The notes under the pieces: model-generated
Database searches by the model: none
Told to the model about the DNA's origin: nothing
What the model saw: only the letters and a program-made list of their open reading frames with translations
Made by a program: the position numbers and the translations under genes
Shown here: positions 54,047 to 64,000 of the stretch, piece by piece
How the letters are laid out: every line of letters starts with the position of its first letter
How positions within the stretch are numbered: the stretch's first letter is position 1
Assembly (NCBI GenBank): GCA_029215795.1
Contig: JARDYH010000001.1
Coordinates: forward strand, 351,502,154 to 351,566,153
Origin: Anniella stebbinsi
Lineage: Eukaryota; Chordata; Lepidosauria; Squamata; Anniellidae
DNA length: 64,000 bases
Direction: 5' to 3'

Positions 54047-54366
54047 TAGGGTGACCAGATAAAATCCAGGTCAGGGCTCATGTAACTTTAACAGTTGTAG
54101 AGAAAAGGGAATTTCGGCCAGTGTCATTTGTATACAATTAGTTCCTGGTGAAATTCCCTCTTCATCACAACAGTTAAAGGTGCAGGCACTATACCAGAGT
54201 GACCATATACAAAAGAAGGCAGGGCCCCTGCAACTTTAACTGTTGTGATGAAGAAGGAATATCACCAGGAACTAATTGCATACAAATGACTCTGGCTGAA
54301 ATTCCCTTTTCTCTACAACTGTAAAAGTTACATAAGCCCTGACCTGGATTTTATCTGGTCGCCCTA
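54047..54366. mobile_element. palindromic MITE, GGGTGACCA family, complete, with possible 8-bp duplication
   Basis: TAGGGTGACCAGATAAAATC and GATTTTATCTGGTCGCCCTA are inverted ends. The flanks TCCACTCC (54039-54046) and CCCACTCC (54367-54374) match at seven of eight positions. The interior is palindromic as in 33710-34029. Confidence 0.85.
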
Positions 54367-56247
54367 CCCACTCCAAGATAAGGGCAGGAAGGGTATGTGA
54401 ATAATTCCATAGATATTGAGAATTCTAACTTGGATGCATGTGGTATTTTGGTGGGATTCTTCCATGAAGATTCCCCTGACCCATTTCTAAAAGTCCTAGC
54501 TTAAAAAGAAGGGTTGGTTGCAAGAATGTTTTTTTTTTAAAAAAGCTTCTGATTTTAACCTGCTGAGATAAATCAGTGAGTTTCCATTGCCTGAACTTGA
54601 AAAAAGTCAGTACAGCCACACTTTTATCTAAAATAGCTTTGGAATGAAGTACAGACTTCTTTTGGTTAATGTTGTCATTATAAAAATAATATGGGTAGCA
54701 GTTAAAATTGCTGAATTTTAATGTTGTCAATACAGTATATAAAATAAAATGCTCTTTATAAATGGATAATGTTCTACTAGATCCTAAATTATTCCATATA
54801 ATTGGACTGGAGATCACAAAGACTGCACATTTACAAGATAAATTGAAAATTAATGTACAAATAATATCGTAATTACCCAATCCCTATTATTTGAAGAATA
54901 TACACACTATGGGGTCTATTCCTTCCTTGATGAGCAAGTGTGGCTCCCATTAATTTTAATGGGAGTTAAGTGTATACATCAAGGGGAGAATTAACTCATG
55001 AGTTAAAGTTGACAACGAGGATTAAGACCTGCACTTGTGGCTTTGATTTGAAAATGTAGCATATCTTTTGATATTTATCACTTTTTAATTGTGTATTTGT
55101 AGTTAGAGCAATTTGCAAATCATTGTTATCCCTATCACTACAAGGCGAAGATAAATTGAATTATATAGCCCACTTCTTGGACTCCTTGATGTTCGTTGCT
55201 GATTAAATTGAACTGTAACAGCGGTATCATAATTAATAATCTGTGCTGATCAAGTCAGTTGCACTAAAGCCTAGTGGTACCAGATTATAATGAAAAATTA
55301 TTGTTTCAAGGTGGGCAGTTTGTCTTCCCCTCCCCCCAACTAGTGTGAAGAATGCACAATTAATTATGGCCATGTATCAAGAACATTTGATACCTTCAGG
55401 CATAATATTGAGTTTGAATACAATACATGCCAAACACACAAACAGAAAATGAAATAAAATCAATGGGTCCTTATAAATATGGTTGGAAATGGACATGACA
55501 TTCATCCAGAGCCCAAACATCCCCCAGACATCTAGAGAATTAAAATTCATGGGCCATATGATCAGGTGGGTCAGGTCAGATTCATCAGAATTTTAGAAAG
55601 ACTAAGCTTCTAGTACCAGGGTCAGATCATATGCCCACCCAGTGAATGGTGGGTGGAAATTCCATTTGCTAATTTGAGATGATGAAGATGATGATAATGA
55701 TTGGGACAAGGAATAATATAATAGATCAGCAGTGTTGAATTTGTTTCAGTTCAAGGACCAAATTCAATTTTGGGGAATCTCCCAGGGGTCACATTACAGT
55801 AGGGTGTGGGCTGAGGGCAAAAAGGGGAGGGTCAAAGGAACAGGGGTGAGCCCAAAATACAAAACATCAAGTATATTTAGCTGAAAGCTGTGCCAGTCAC
55901 TGAGCCTTGGGAGAGGCATTTCAACCTTCCAGAATGGGTGGGAAAGCTGCACAAAAACCAAGAAACTACAAATTGATTGGTGGTCAGGGAAAGGCGAAAG
56001 GGGCATGGTTAAGAAGACAAACCCCAGAGGGCTATATTTGGGCATCTGATGGGCCAGGTTTGGCCCACCAGCCTGAGGCTCAACACCCCCATAACAGACA
56101 TAAAATTATGAATGTTTTCAGGTGGGTGGATAGAGATTTTTCTTCGCTTTCGTTATGGGGCCATTCAATGAGATGGATCAGCAGTCTCGACGGGCTTCTT
56201 CTGCCCGCCCAGCTCAGATTGCATTTGCGAGTCGAGTTGTGTTTTTT

Positions 56248-56252
<5 letters not shown>
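54367..56252. other. unassigned; candidate conserved non-coding stretch 55070-55330
   Basis: 55070-55330 is free of repeat hallmarks and contains several ATTA/TAAT homeodomain-like cores, including CATAATTAATAATC. Elsewhere there are only chance frames and a GATGAT patch at 55679-55700. Confidence 0.35.
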
Positions 56253-56281
<29 letters not shown>

Positions 56282-57047
56282 TATTTATTTATTTATTACC
56301 CGCCTCTCCCAACGGATCGAGGCGGGGAACAGCATTAATCATAAAATACAAAACTGATTAAAAGCACATAAAACCAATATATCATTAAAATACCAATAAA
56401 ACACTTTAAAATTCATCTGGGTAGGCCTGCCGGAAGAGATCAGTCTTTATAGATCTTTTAAATTCCTGAATACTGGTGAGTTGGTGAATCTCTCCTGGCA
56501 GGTCATTCCACAATCTGGGAGCGGCAGAAGAGAAGGTCCTCTGGGTAACGGTTGTCAGTCTAGTTCTTGTTGGCTGTAGTAAAATTCTTCCCAGAGGACC
56601 TGAGCGTGCGGGGCGGATTGTATGGGAGAAGGCGATCCCATAGGTAACCTGGACCCAAACCATGTAGGGCTTTAAAGGTAATAACCAACACTTTGTACTT
56701 CGCCTGGAAACTAATTGGCAGCCAGTGAAGAGATTTTAAAACTGGTGAAATGTAGTCACCCCTAGATGTACCGGTGACCAACCTGGCTGCCATATTTTGA
56801 ACTAGTTGAAGTTTCCGGACTAGGCACAGAGGTAGCCCTATGTACAGCGCATTGCAGAAGTCGAGCCTCGAAGTTACCAGCGCGTGCACTACTGATTTTA
56901 GGTCTTCCAACTCTAGGAAGGGGTGCAGCTGGCGTATCAGCCGAAGCTGATAGTAGGCACTCCTGGCCATCATGTCTATCTGAGCTGTCATTTGGAGCAA
57001 CGGATCCAGGAGCACCCCCAAGCTGCGAACACAGCCTTTCAGGGTCA
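56253..57047 (-). repeat. L2-clade LINE 3' end, about 0.8 kb
   Basis: The minus strand encodes the post-RT region (GVLLDPLLQM, ARSAYYQLRLIRQL, LHWLPISFQAKYKV, ALHGLGPGYL) to the conserved LWNDLPGEI-FRQAYPDEF end at 56406. One frame break lies at about 56560-56660. The tail (ACCCGCCTCTCCCAACGGAT on the plus strand) runs into an AAT run at 56253-56280. Confidence 0.85.
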
Positions 57048-57240
57048 GTTACAATTTATACAAATAGAGGTTTACACAAATTACAGCCAAAATGTGCAAA
57101 TCTGCAGAGTTGCAGCTGTACTTCACACAATTTGCACAAATTATGCACATTTGCACAAATTGCAATTGTAATTTGCATAATTTGTACAAATGGCATGAAG
57201 TTTTAAAAGAAACATGGAAAATATGCTAACTGGCCCAACA
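57048..57240. repeat. dispersed TTTGCACAAATT repeat
   Basis: Many overlapping inverted units around TTTGCACAAATT; strongly self-complementary. Confidence 0.5.
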
Positions 57241-57344
57241 TATTGAAGACCGGATCACCCCTTAAACAGATTCCTCCAAGATTCTTAGTTGCAAGGACAA
57301 TGGAGTGGTGCACAGGCAAATGCCTTAGTCTTTGGAAACTTAGG

Positions 57345-57544
57345 CCCAATCTACACAAAGCAGGATATTACATTATGGAAGCAGTATATAAAAGGCAGGA
57401 GCCACACCAAGCAGTATGAAAGCTGTATATACTATGTGTCAATGGGCTCTAACAGTTGTCAGTGCACTCTAATGCCTCTATAAAGCAGTAGTGTGGTTCC
57501 TGCCTTTTATATACCACTTTCATAGTGCAATATCCTGCTTTGTG
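57345..57544. mobile_element. palindromic TATA-arm MITE
   Basis: CCCAATCTACACAAAGCAGG at the left, AATATCCTGCTTTGTGTAG at the right. AGTATATAAAAGGCAGGAGC in the left arm and CTGCCTTTTATATACC in the right arm. The right terminus is split by the next MITE. Confidence 0.8.
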
Positions 57545-58251
57545 TAGGCTGACCAGATAAAATCCAGGTCAGGGTTCATGTAACTTTAACAGTTGTAGAG
57601 AAAAGGGAATTTCAGCCAGTGTCATTTGTATGCAATTAGTTCCTGGTGAAATTCCTTCTTCATCACAACAGTTAAAGGTGCATGCACTATACTAGAGTGA
57701 CCATATACAAAAGAAGGCAGGGCCCCTGCCACTTTAACTGTTGTAATGCAGAGGGAATTCCACCAGGAACGAATTGCATACAAATGACACCGGCTGAAAT
57801 TTATTTATTTATTTATTACATTTGTTTACCGCCCCATAGCCGAAGCTCTCTGGGCGGTTTACCTAGGATTAAAAACAATTAAAAACAATATACAAAAATT
57901 AAAACAGCAAAAACATACAACATACACACAATCTGTACATTTAAAAACCACTTCAACACTTCAAAAAACTACAAAAACAAAACAAAACAAACCCAGGCTC
58001 CTCAGATATTGCCAAATGCCTGAGAGAAGAGGAAAGTCTTGACCTGGCGCCGAAAAGATAACAATGTTGGCGCCAGGCAGGCCTCGTCGGGGAGATCGTT
58101 CCACAATTGGGGAGCCACCACAGAGAAGGCCCTCTCTCTTGTTGCCGACCTCCGAGCTTCCCTCGGAGGAGAAACTCGGAGGAGGGCCTTTCTCTACAAC
58201 TATTAAAGTTACATGAGCCCTGACCTGGATTTTATCTTGTCAGCCTAGTGT
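57543..58251. mobile_element. GGCTGACCA palindromic MITE carrying an L2 insertion
   Basis: Ends TAGGCTGACCAGATAAAATC and GATTTTATCTTGTCAGCCTA. It inserted near the end of the preceding MITE: GTG precedes it and GTGTAGATG follows, so at most 3 bp are duplicated. Its right arm is broken at 57798 by an L2 3' end. Confidence 0.8.
57798..58190 (-). repeat. L2-clade LINE 3' end inserted in the MITE
   Basis: The reverse of the tail GTAAACCGCCCAGAGAGCTT at 57826-57862. It then encodes, on the minus strand, the C terminus of the long L2 family at 39236 (SVVAPQLWNDLPDEA-like at about 58075-58130, ending FLFSQAF-like at about 58010-58030). Very similar to that family and therefore fairly young. Confidence 0.85.
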
Positions 58252-58679
58252 AGATGAGGCCTTAGATTCGCTGCAACAGGCTGGATAAAATTCTACTTTT
58301 CTCCCAACCTGTGGAGGGGAGAATAAAGTGACCCTCCCCACATCCCTCCCTCAGGTCTGCCTTGCCTCTGGCATTCACACGTCTATGCAGGGCTATAGAT
58401 TTTTTTTTTTTAAAAAAATCAATTGACTGACCTTCTGATTTTGGCCTACACACTTCAGATTGTATGCATGTAGGCCCTGTTCAAATGTGACATCCTGATA
58501 GCTACATCCAAGGATGGTGGAGGCAGGGCAAAGGTGGGGAGGGGGAGGGGGTGCTCTTGTCCCCCTCCACATGATAGGGCAGATCAGGGAGAAAGTCATC
58601 CCTATGGATACTGGAAAAATTAAGATGGACTAAAACGAATTCAGATTCCTAAGAATCCAACCTGCCAACCCTGCATAAA
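58252..58679. other. unassigned, no gene seen
   Basis: T/A run at 58398-58418; nothing recognised. Confidence 0.4.
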
Positions 58680-58995
58680 GTCCACAGACTTCTGATTTTT
58701 TAAAAACTTTCCCGAAATTTACACAAATTTGCAGGAAAATACGCAGTTTTCTGCTGGGAAATATGCCACGATGGAAAATATATCTGGGTAAAAGTTGAAT
58801 GGAGCGGGGGTCAATATGCTAAATGTTACCTACTAACAGGAATTATGTAAACACAGAATGCTTACCATATTTGTTACAGAGTTATTTATGTATTTTTCTG
58901 CATAACAGGGATAAAAAAAAACTGGAATAAATGGCACTGCACAATCCATGAAATACAGACAAAATTGATTTTGCACAATCGTTACGTCCCTTGTC
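58680..58995. repeat. dispersed CAAATTT-rich repeat ending CGTTACGTCCC
   Basis: TTTACACAAATTTGCAGGAA, and GCACAATCCATGAAATACAG near the right edge, the latter similar to 38065-38110. Confidence 0.4.
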
Positions 58996-59640
58996 TTTCC
59001 TAATCCTGAGGGAGGGATGTGGAGAGGGTCACTTTATTCTACCCGATGCAAGCCTATGGGAAAAAAAGCAGACAAGATGACTCCATGGAGGCCCGGTCAA
59101 CCAGCTGTATCAATAAAGTTACATGAACTTTAATAAATTCATATAAAATTGAGGGTTGGAAGGATTGATCGCAAATTTCATACACATGTCTAGCACATGT
59201 TGCTACACATATGTGCCAAATTTCAGATCAATCCATCCACCCCTGTATTTTATATGAATTCTTTAAAGATCCTGCAACTTTTTGACAGGTCTGAATGAAC
59301 GCACGTGGTGAGCTGTCATTTTGGCCTGTCAGAACTTAAATGTTCTTTAATAAATTCATATAAAATGAGGGTTGGAGGGATCAATCTCAAATTTCATACA
59401 CATACTTAGGCATGCCCCATAAGCATTGTGACCAAGTTTCAAGCCTGTAACTTTGAAAATACAGATGTTATAGGCATTTTTTCAACAACAAAAAATCAGC
59501 TCTATAGGGCACAATGGGGCTGCAAATTAAATATCGGATTTCCGATAATTATGGTGAAGATGATATGATTAACCTACGATATAATCTGATCTGAATTTTT
59601 TTTTTAAAAAAAGTGATTTCCGATAACGATACAATACGAT

Positions 59641-61289
59641 TGGGAGAAGTCAGAAATGATGTTATTTAATTATAACAAGGAGGAGTTGGAGGAGTGTAAA
59701 GTTAAGTTAGGTCTTAGGCTTAAAAATATAGTACGTTATTTAGGAGTTAATATTGCAAAAGATTTAGATAGATTAGAGGAAATTAATTTTGCAAGTTTGA
59801 AAAAACAGGTAGGGGAAAAGTTAGAGGTATATAGAAAATTAAAACATTCTTGGTTTGGTAGAATAGTGGTTATAAAAATGAAGATATTACCTAAGATTAA
59901 TTTTTTGTTTAGAATGCTGCCGATTAAAATATCGGAAGTAGAGTTAAAGAGCTGGCAAAATATGATTAACGTTTATTGCAATGGAGATAAGAGAGCTAGG
60001 ATTAATAAAGGGTTATGGTATAAGACACAAAAGAAAGGAGGTTTGGGACTTCCAAATATAAAGAATTATTATATTGCTAATCAGTTAAGATATGTCATAA
60101 ATAGTATACTAGGGGAGGAAGATTTAGAATGGTTAGAAACGCAAACAGGGGAACTAGATTTTAAATTGCAAAATATTTTTTTTATTAAAATACAAAAGAA
60201 AGATTTGAGGGGACTGGACAACCCGTTGCTGGAAAATATTTTAGAGATCTGGGAGAAAGTTTAAGGAAAGTTAATACCAGGAGACTCTCCACTCGCCCCA
60301 GTGGTAGTAGTGGGAAACTTCCCAAGGACTTTAAAAGTAGAGTTGGAAGGGAGTCGGAAGGATCAGGGAATTATTAAGTTAAGGAACTGGATGGAAAGCA
60401 TGAGAGATAAGGAGCAAATTAGAGAGTTATTAAAAGGACAAAAGATAGCTTGGTTCAAATGTTTACAATTGGAAAAATGGACACAGGAATGGAAAATGAA
60501 AAATAAGAAATGTAGAAATAATACAAGATTTGAAGATTTAATTGAATTAAGAGGAAGGAAGGAAGAAACTAAAATTAAAAAAGGTTTGACCAGCGAGATA
60601 TACAAAATATTGATAGAGGAAGATGATTATCAGGACTCTCTTAAAATTATTAAAAAGATTTGGGAAGACGATGTAAAGGAACAAATTAATGAATATAACT
60701 GGGGAGGATATGGGATGCAAGAATGTTAAAGCTGTTGTCGATTAGAATTAAGGAGAATTATTACAAGACAGTATGGAGATGGTATTTAATACCGGTAAGA
60801 TTTCATCAGATAGATAAAAAAGTGTCTAAGAATTGTTGGAGGGGATGTCAGGAGGTTGGAACTTATTTTCATATGTGGTGGAGCTGTGAATATGTTCAAA
60901 AAAATTGGGAAAGGGTGTTCAAAGAAATAAGTGAAATAATTGGAAGTAAACTGGAATTAAGCCCAAAGCTGGCTTTACTAGCAATATGGGATAAAGGAAA
61001 TGAGAATATAGGTAAGAGAGAACTGATAAACAACCTCCTGGCTCCTGTTAGAATAATGATTGCTAAAAATTGTAAAGGGCAAGGGATATATACTATAGAA
61101 GAATGGTATAAAGAAATATGGGATATGGCACTTAATGATAAGCTGACGTGTAAAATGAAAATAAAGAGGGGAATGTCCAGTAAGAATGATTTTGGAAAAA
61201 TATGGAGCCCCTTTTTGGAATATGTATTAAGAACGGGGAAGGGGCAAATACCTTCGGAAGAGTCTTTACAATTTTGGAAAGAGGAATAA
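59641..61289 (+). pseudogene. L1 ORF2 C-terminal region
   Basis: The frame enters at 59641 already inside ORF2 (WEKSEMMLFN). It continues through the L1 thumb/connector-like sequence (KNIVRYLGVNI, WFGRIVVIKMKILPKINFLFRMLPI, KGGLGLPNIKNYY), is broken by TAA at 60262-60264 with the same frame open after it, and shifts by one base near 60710-60735. The last part (from 60723) contains the L1-type C-terminal motif C-X3-C-X7-H-X4-C at C38, C42, H50 and C55, with TVWRWYLIPVRF just before. It stops at 61287-61289. The catalytic RT box and endonuclease are absent because of truncation. AT-rich codon use contrasts with the L2 copy. Confidence 0.9.
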
Positions 61290-61407
61290 TGAAAATTGAA
61301 GGTCTCCTGCGGGGAGGGGTGCACGGGGGGTATGTGGGTTATGTATTGTGTTTTATGTTGTTTTATGTTGTATTATGTTGAAAATAAAAAATATTAATAA
61401 AAAAAAC
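59641..61407 (+). mobile_element. L1-clade LINE, 5'-truncated, with 16-bp target duplication
   Basis: Flanked by AACGATACAATACGAT (59625-59640) and AACGATACGATACGAT (61408-61423), 15 of 16 identical. It ends in an A-rich tail with an AATAAA signal (AATATTAATAAAAAAAAC), as expected of target-primed insertion. It holds only the C-terminal part of ORF2 and the 3' UTR (G-rich GGGGAGGGGTGCACGGGG). Confidence 0.92.
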
Positions 61408-61446
61408 AACGATACGATACGATAATTTCGGGCGTGAACACCCCTA

Positions 61447-63320
61447 AACACAACTAGCCTCTGCTGCAGTTGTATTTCCTCGCCCTTTCCCTAAAGTAAG
61501 TCACTGGGCCCTTGGAGAAAGGTAATGGAGTGGAGGAGTTGGCGACAGACATTTTGCAAGTGGCCTCCAAGCTTTTCTGTTGTGGTTGACCATTCAAATC
61601 CAACGCTTGGAAAAAGTTATAGCCATTGGAGGTGTTTTGACCCCGAACTGACATCGATCCCTAACTTTGATCCCTAACAGGATGCCCTCTTGTGCGTCCT
61701 TAAGTTATAAACCTTCCACTAGTAAAACCCTGCAAGACATGCTGGCTTAACGGCATATATAAATTGCCACCAAAAGACCTGAATATGCTACGTTGACATA
61801 CTGCAGACAGTGCCAAAACTTGGACTTCCATTTAAGGGATGATGGCATGGCATTCTTCAAGCAACATGTTAAAGGGAAGCAAATAGTCATTTATTTATTT
61901 CATTATATTTTTACTACCTAAGTTTTGGAGGTATTTGAATTTCCCCCTTCAGACATGCAAATGCCTAGAGCTATTTTTTATTAGGGTTCCTTGCTCGTCA
62001 ATCATGGCCTTGCAACATGGAATCCCTGCCACCCTCCGAGGAGATCTCATTGAGTTTAGGGTCAGTCCTAGTTCCGGTCTTGACAGGGAATTTCAAATCA
62101 GAAAACCAACCAATTAAATACTCCGGGTGCTGCTCATCCCCTCCTGATAATCTAGCTTTTTAATAGCTAAACCATTTTATGCTCTCAGCCTCTAAAAGTT
62201 GAAATCAATGGCATTTATTTCTGAGGAAATGCATTTGATATCAGTATATGAATCCTTCTTCCCTGAAAAAAAATGAATATAGGTAAATATATAGATGGTA
62301 TATGAGCTACTGTAAGCAACTTTCAGTGTTCTGTTAGTGTGTTGATCAGGTGACAAGTATATAGAAGATGAGATTGTTTTGAGTAATATCTGAAGTAGCA
62401 GTTGAATGTGGCAGAATATGAAAATGCTGAGAAATATGAACATTTCTGATGGAGTATTTACAAGAGGGAGGAGAAAAATGCAGGGAAATCAAAATCAGGG
62501 CTTGATGCGCCAATAAAAAAAATCATAAAAAGACTCCTAATGCAACCACTGTATATTAATCATTCCGAGGAAGACAGTCTAAGATGTACGATAGCTATAG
62601 TGGTGACTGCACTTGTATATTCAGTTAAGATACAGTCTCAGGAAGAAGATTGATATTAAATCTTCAGGCTAGCAGGCACATGCTTCAGTAGAGAGTTTGT
62701 TGTGTCCTTCATCTTTAGCTAAGTATGAAATGTGGTTTAAAGACAGAGAAATGTTGTTTTCCAGGAATTCTTTCCCTCGTCCCCAAGGCTTTGACGTTCT
62801 TTGGGATTCTTTAAGGGATTTCTTCTTCATGGCATAAAAAGTTCCTCATAGGGGCAAAACCATATGTGATTGTAAACACACGGCAACTGCTGAAAATAGT
62901 ACCTGTGCTTCTAATTCCCGTGTCCTGGTTTGTAATGTCTAGTAGAACTTACTACAGGTCATGACATCACAAGTTTTTTCCATTTCCTCATCCCTTCATT
63001 GGTTGGCTGCTGATGAGGCAGGGGACATTGGGACATCCTATGACATCTTGAGATAATTTCTACTAGATATCGAGTATGAGAAGCTAGATATGCACTTGGT
63101 GCTTTGGTAGATTTTGCACATGGACTATCTCATGTACATTGACTTTCAGCAGGGTGGGGGGTATTATTGCTGAATTTCTGGGTTCTCCCCCCCCCCCCAC
63201 ACCCATGGCTGTGAATTCACTCTCTAATACAGGAGCAGCTGGGTGGTGAAATATGGGAGGGAAATTCACTGAATATTCTTGGGGCAGGGGGCATAAAATT
63301 CCCCAATGGTTTGGATGAAG

Positions 63321-63325
<5 letters not shown>
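61447..63325. other. unassigned, apparently unique, no gene seen
   Basis: 61450-61690 and 62000-62180 have mixed composition without repeat hallmarks and could be conserved non-coding DNA. A C run lies at 63188-63199. No protein-like frame. Confidence 0.35.

Positions 63326-63361
<36 letters not shown>
63326..63361. repeat. (AAT)n microsatellite
   Basis: Twelve AAT units. Confidence 0.95.
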
Positions 63362-63689
63362 CTTGTGAGAAATTTCAGCTCAATTAATCTTGAGTTCTAT
63401 TGTTAGTTCATATTGGTTGATAAAGGAAGCAGAAGGCTAAGAGAGTGAAAGACAGAAGATTAAAAAGAGCCATGTCCAAGCTCATTGATGCTCCCTTCAA
63501 CAACATTTCACACCTGAAATTCACCATTCTATTTACAGTTTGTAAAAAATAGAGGGGGTGCAATTTGATGCATATTCTACAGAGGAGGACTGAAATTCTC
63601 CAGTAGTTTAGAAGAAGCTTGAAAAAGGAAGTCTTCAAAACTATCGGAAAATTCTCTCTTGAGACATGTCAGTCTGCTCAAAAACATGT

Positions 63690-63842
63690 TTTTAAATGTA
63701 CAGATTGTGTGTATGTTGTATGTTTTTGTTGTTTTAATTTTTGTATATTGTTTTTAATTGTTTTTAATCCTATGTAAACCGCCCAGAGAGCTTCGGCTAT
63801 GGGGCGGTATACAAATGTAATAAATAAATACATAAATAAATG
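63690..63842 (+). repeat. L2-clade LINE 3' tail
   Basis: TTTTTAATCCTATGTAAACC, GCCCAGAGAGCTTCGGCTAT and GGGGCGGTATACAAATGTAA, then an AAATAAATA tail. Same subfamily as the insertion at 57798-58190. Confidence 0.85.
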
Positions 63843-64000
63843 ATGATGTGATGGGAGAAAAACCACCACAGCACTTACATTTGGATTGTTATGAATCTAG
63901 AAACATAGAAGCATGATATAATCTTGATACATCTAGCCTAGTCAAACATGCAATGGTCGTGCTTAGGTTGAAGTTGCCCTTGACGATCGGATCACCTTGT
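63843..64000. other. unassigned window edge
   Basis: No feature recognised. Confidence 0.4.

Larger units (their letters stand above)
59042..61446. mobile_element. CGATAACGATA-family MITE split by L1
   Basis: The left part 59042-59640 matches 23212-23600 and 48739-49100 (GCAAGCCTATGGGAAAAAAA, TTGAGGGTTGGAAGGATTGA, CAAGTTTCAAGCCTGTAACT). The right part 61408-61446 is ACGATACGATACGATAATTT then CGTGAACACCCCTA. The interruption is 59641-61407. Confidence 0.75.

Noticed and set aside
54039..54374. Firm assignment of the GGCTGACCA palindromic family to hAT
   Set aside because: One copy shows a 7-of-8 bp flank match, but two other copies with readable flanks do not. The superfamily is left open.
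1..57047. Shared 5' truncation point of the L2 copies ending at 430 and near 57034
   Set aside because: The 57-kb copy continues about 13 bp further with sensible coding sequence, so the two breakpoints differ and do not define a separate family.

Overview
This 64 kb window looks like intergenic or intronic DNA from a vertebrate, most likely a squamate reptile (lizard or snake). The evidence is the repeat set: abundant L2-clade and CR1-clade LINE 3' ends, tRNA-derived SINEs, an L1 fragment, hAT-like and palindromic MITEs, and a DIRS-type tyrosine-recombinase retrotransposon. I found no convincing host protein-coding exon and no tRNA, rRNA or CRISPR locus. Every long, family-recognisable reading frame belongs to a transposable element.

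Layout. 0-2.7 kb: an L2 fragment on the minus strand, low-complexity DNA and a decayed L2 remnant. 2.75-9.1 kb: an almost complete DIRS retrotransposon on the plus strand, with a TATA-like 5' region, Gag with CCCH and CCHC-like zinc motifs, reverse transcriptase/RNase H, tyrosine recombinase, a fourth ORF for an SGNH-type hydrolase, and a 3' region. It has four visible lesions at most: a 177-bp repeat inserted in RNase H (which itself brings stops), one TAG in the recombinase, and a frame break at a 12-C run in the hydrolase. 9.2-15.6 kb: MITEs, CR1, L2 and SINE fragments. 15.7-19.0 kb (minus strand): two abutting, head-to-tail short elements whose ends are related to the DIRS element. The first is split by a 1.08 kb hAT-type MITE with a perfect 8-bp target-site duplication. 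19-39 kb: CR1 fragments, palindromic MITEs, a 2-kb composite MITE, microsatellites and apparently unique DNA, including a 170-190-bp non-coding segment present twice (20.8 and 27.9 kb). 39.2-41.1 kb: a 5'-truncated L2-clade LINE with an intact 468-codon RT frame. 41-54 kb: mostly unassigned DNA with another DIRS-derived short element (48.0-48.7 kb), a SINE and a CR1 copy split by a MITE. 54-58.3 kb: L2 and palindromic MITEs nested in each other. 59.0-61.4 kb: a MITE split by a truncated L1 with a 16-bp target-site duplication. The rest is mostly unassigned.

The most interesting signals are: (1) the DIRS element with a hydrolase ORF, plus a family of short non-autonomous derivatives sharing its ends; (2) a modular MITE system in which repeated hairpins, each centred on a TGATGTCATCA or TGACGTCA-type palindrome, occur inside elements with different terminal repeats; (3) palindromic MITEs with TATA-like motifs facing out of both arms; and (4) the duplicated non-repeat segment. 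Assignments to repeat families come from recognition of sequence patterns, not from a database search.
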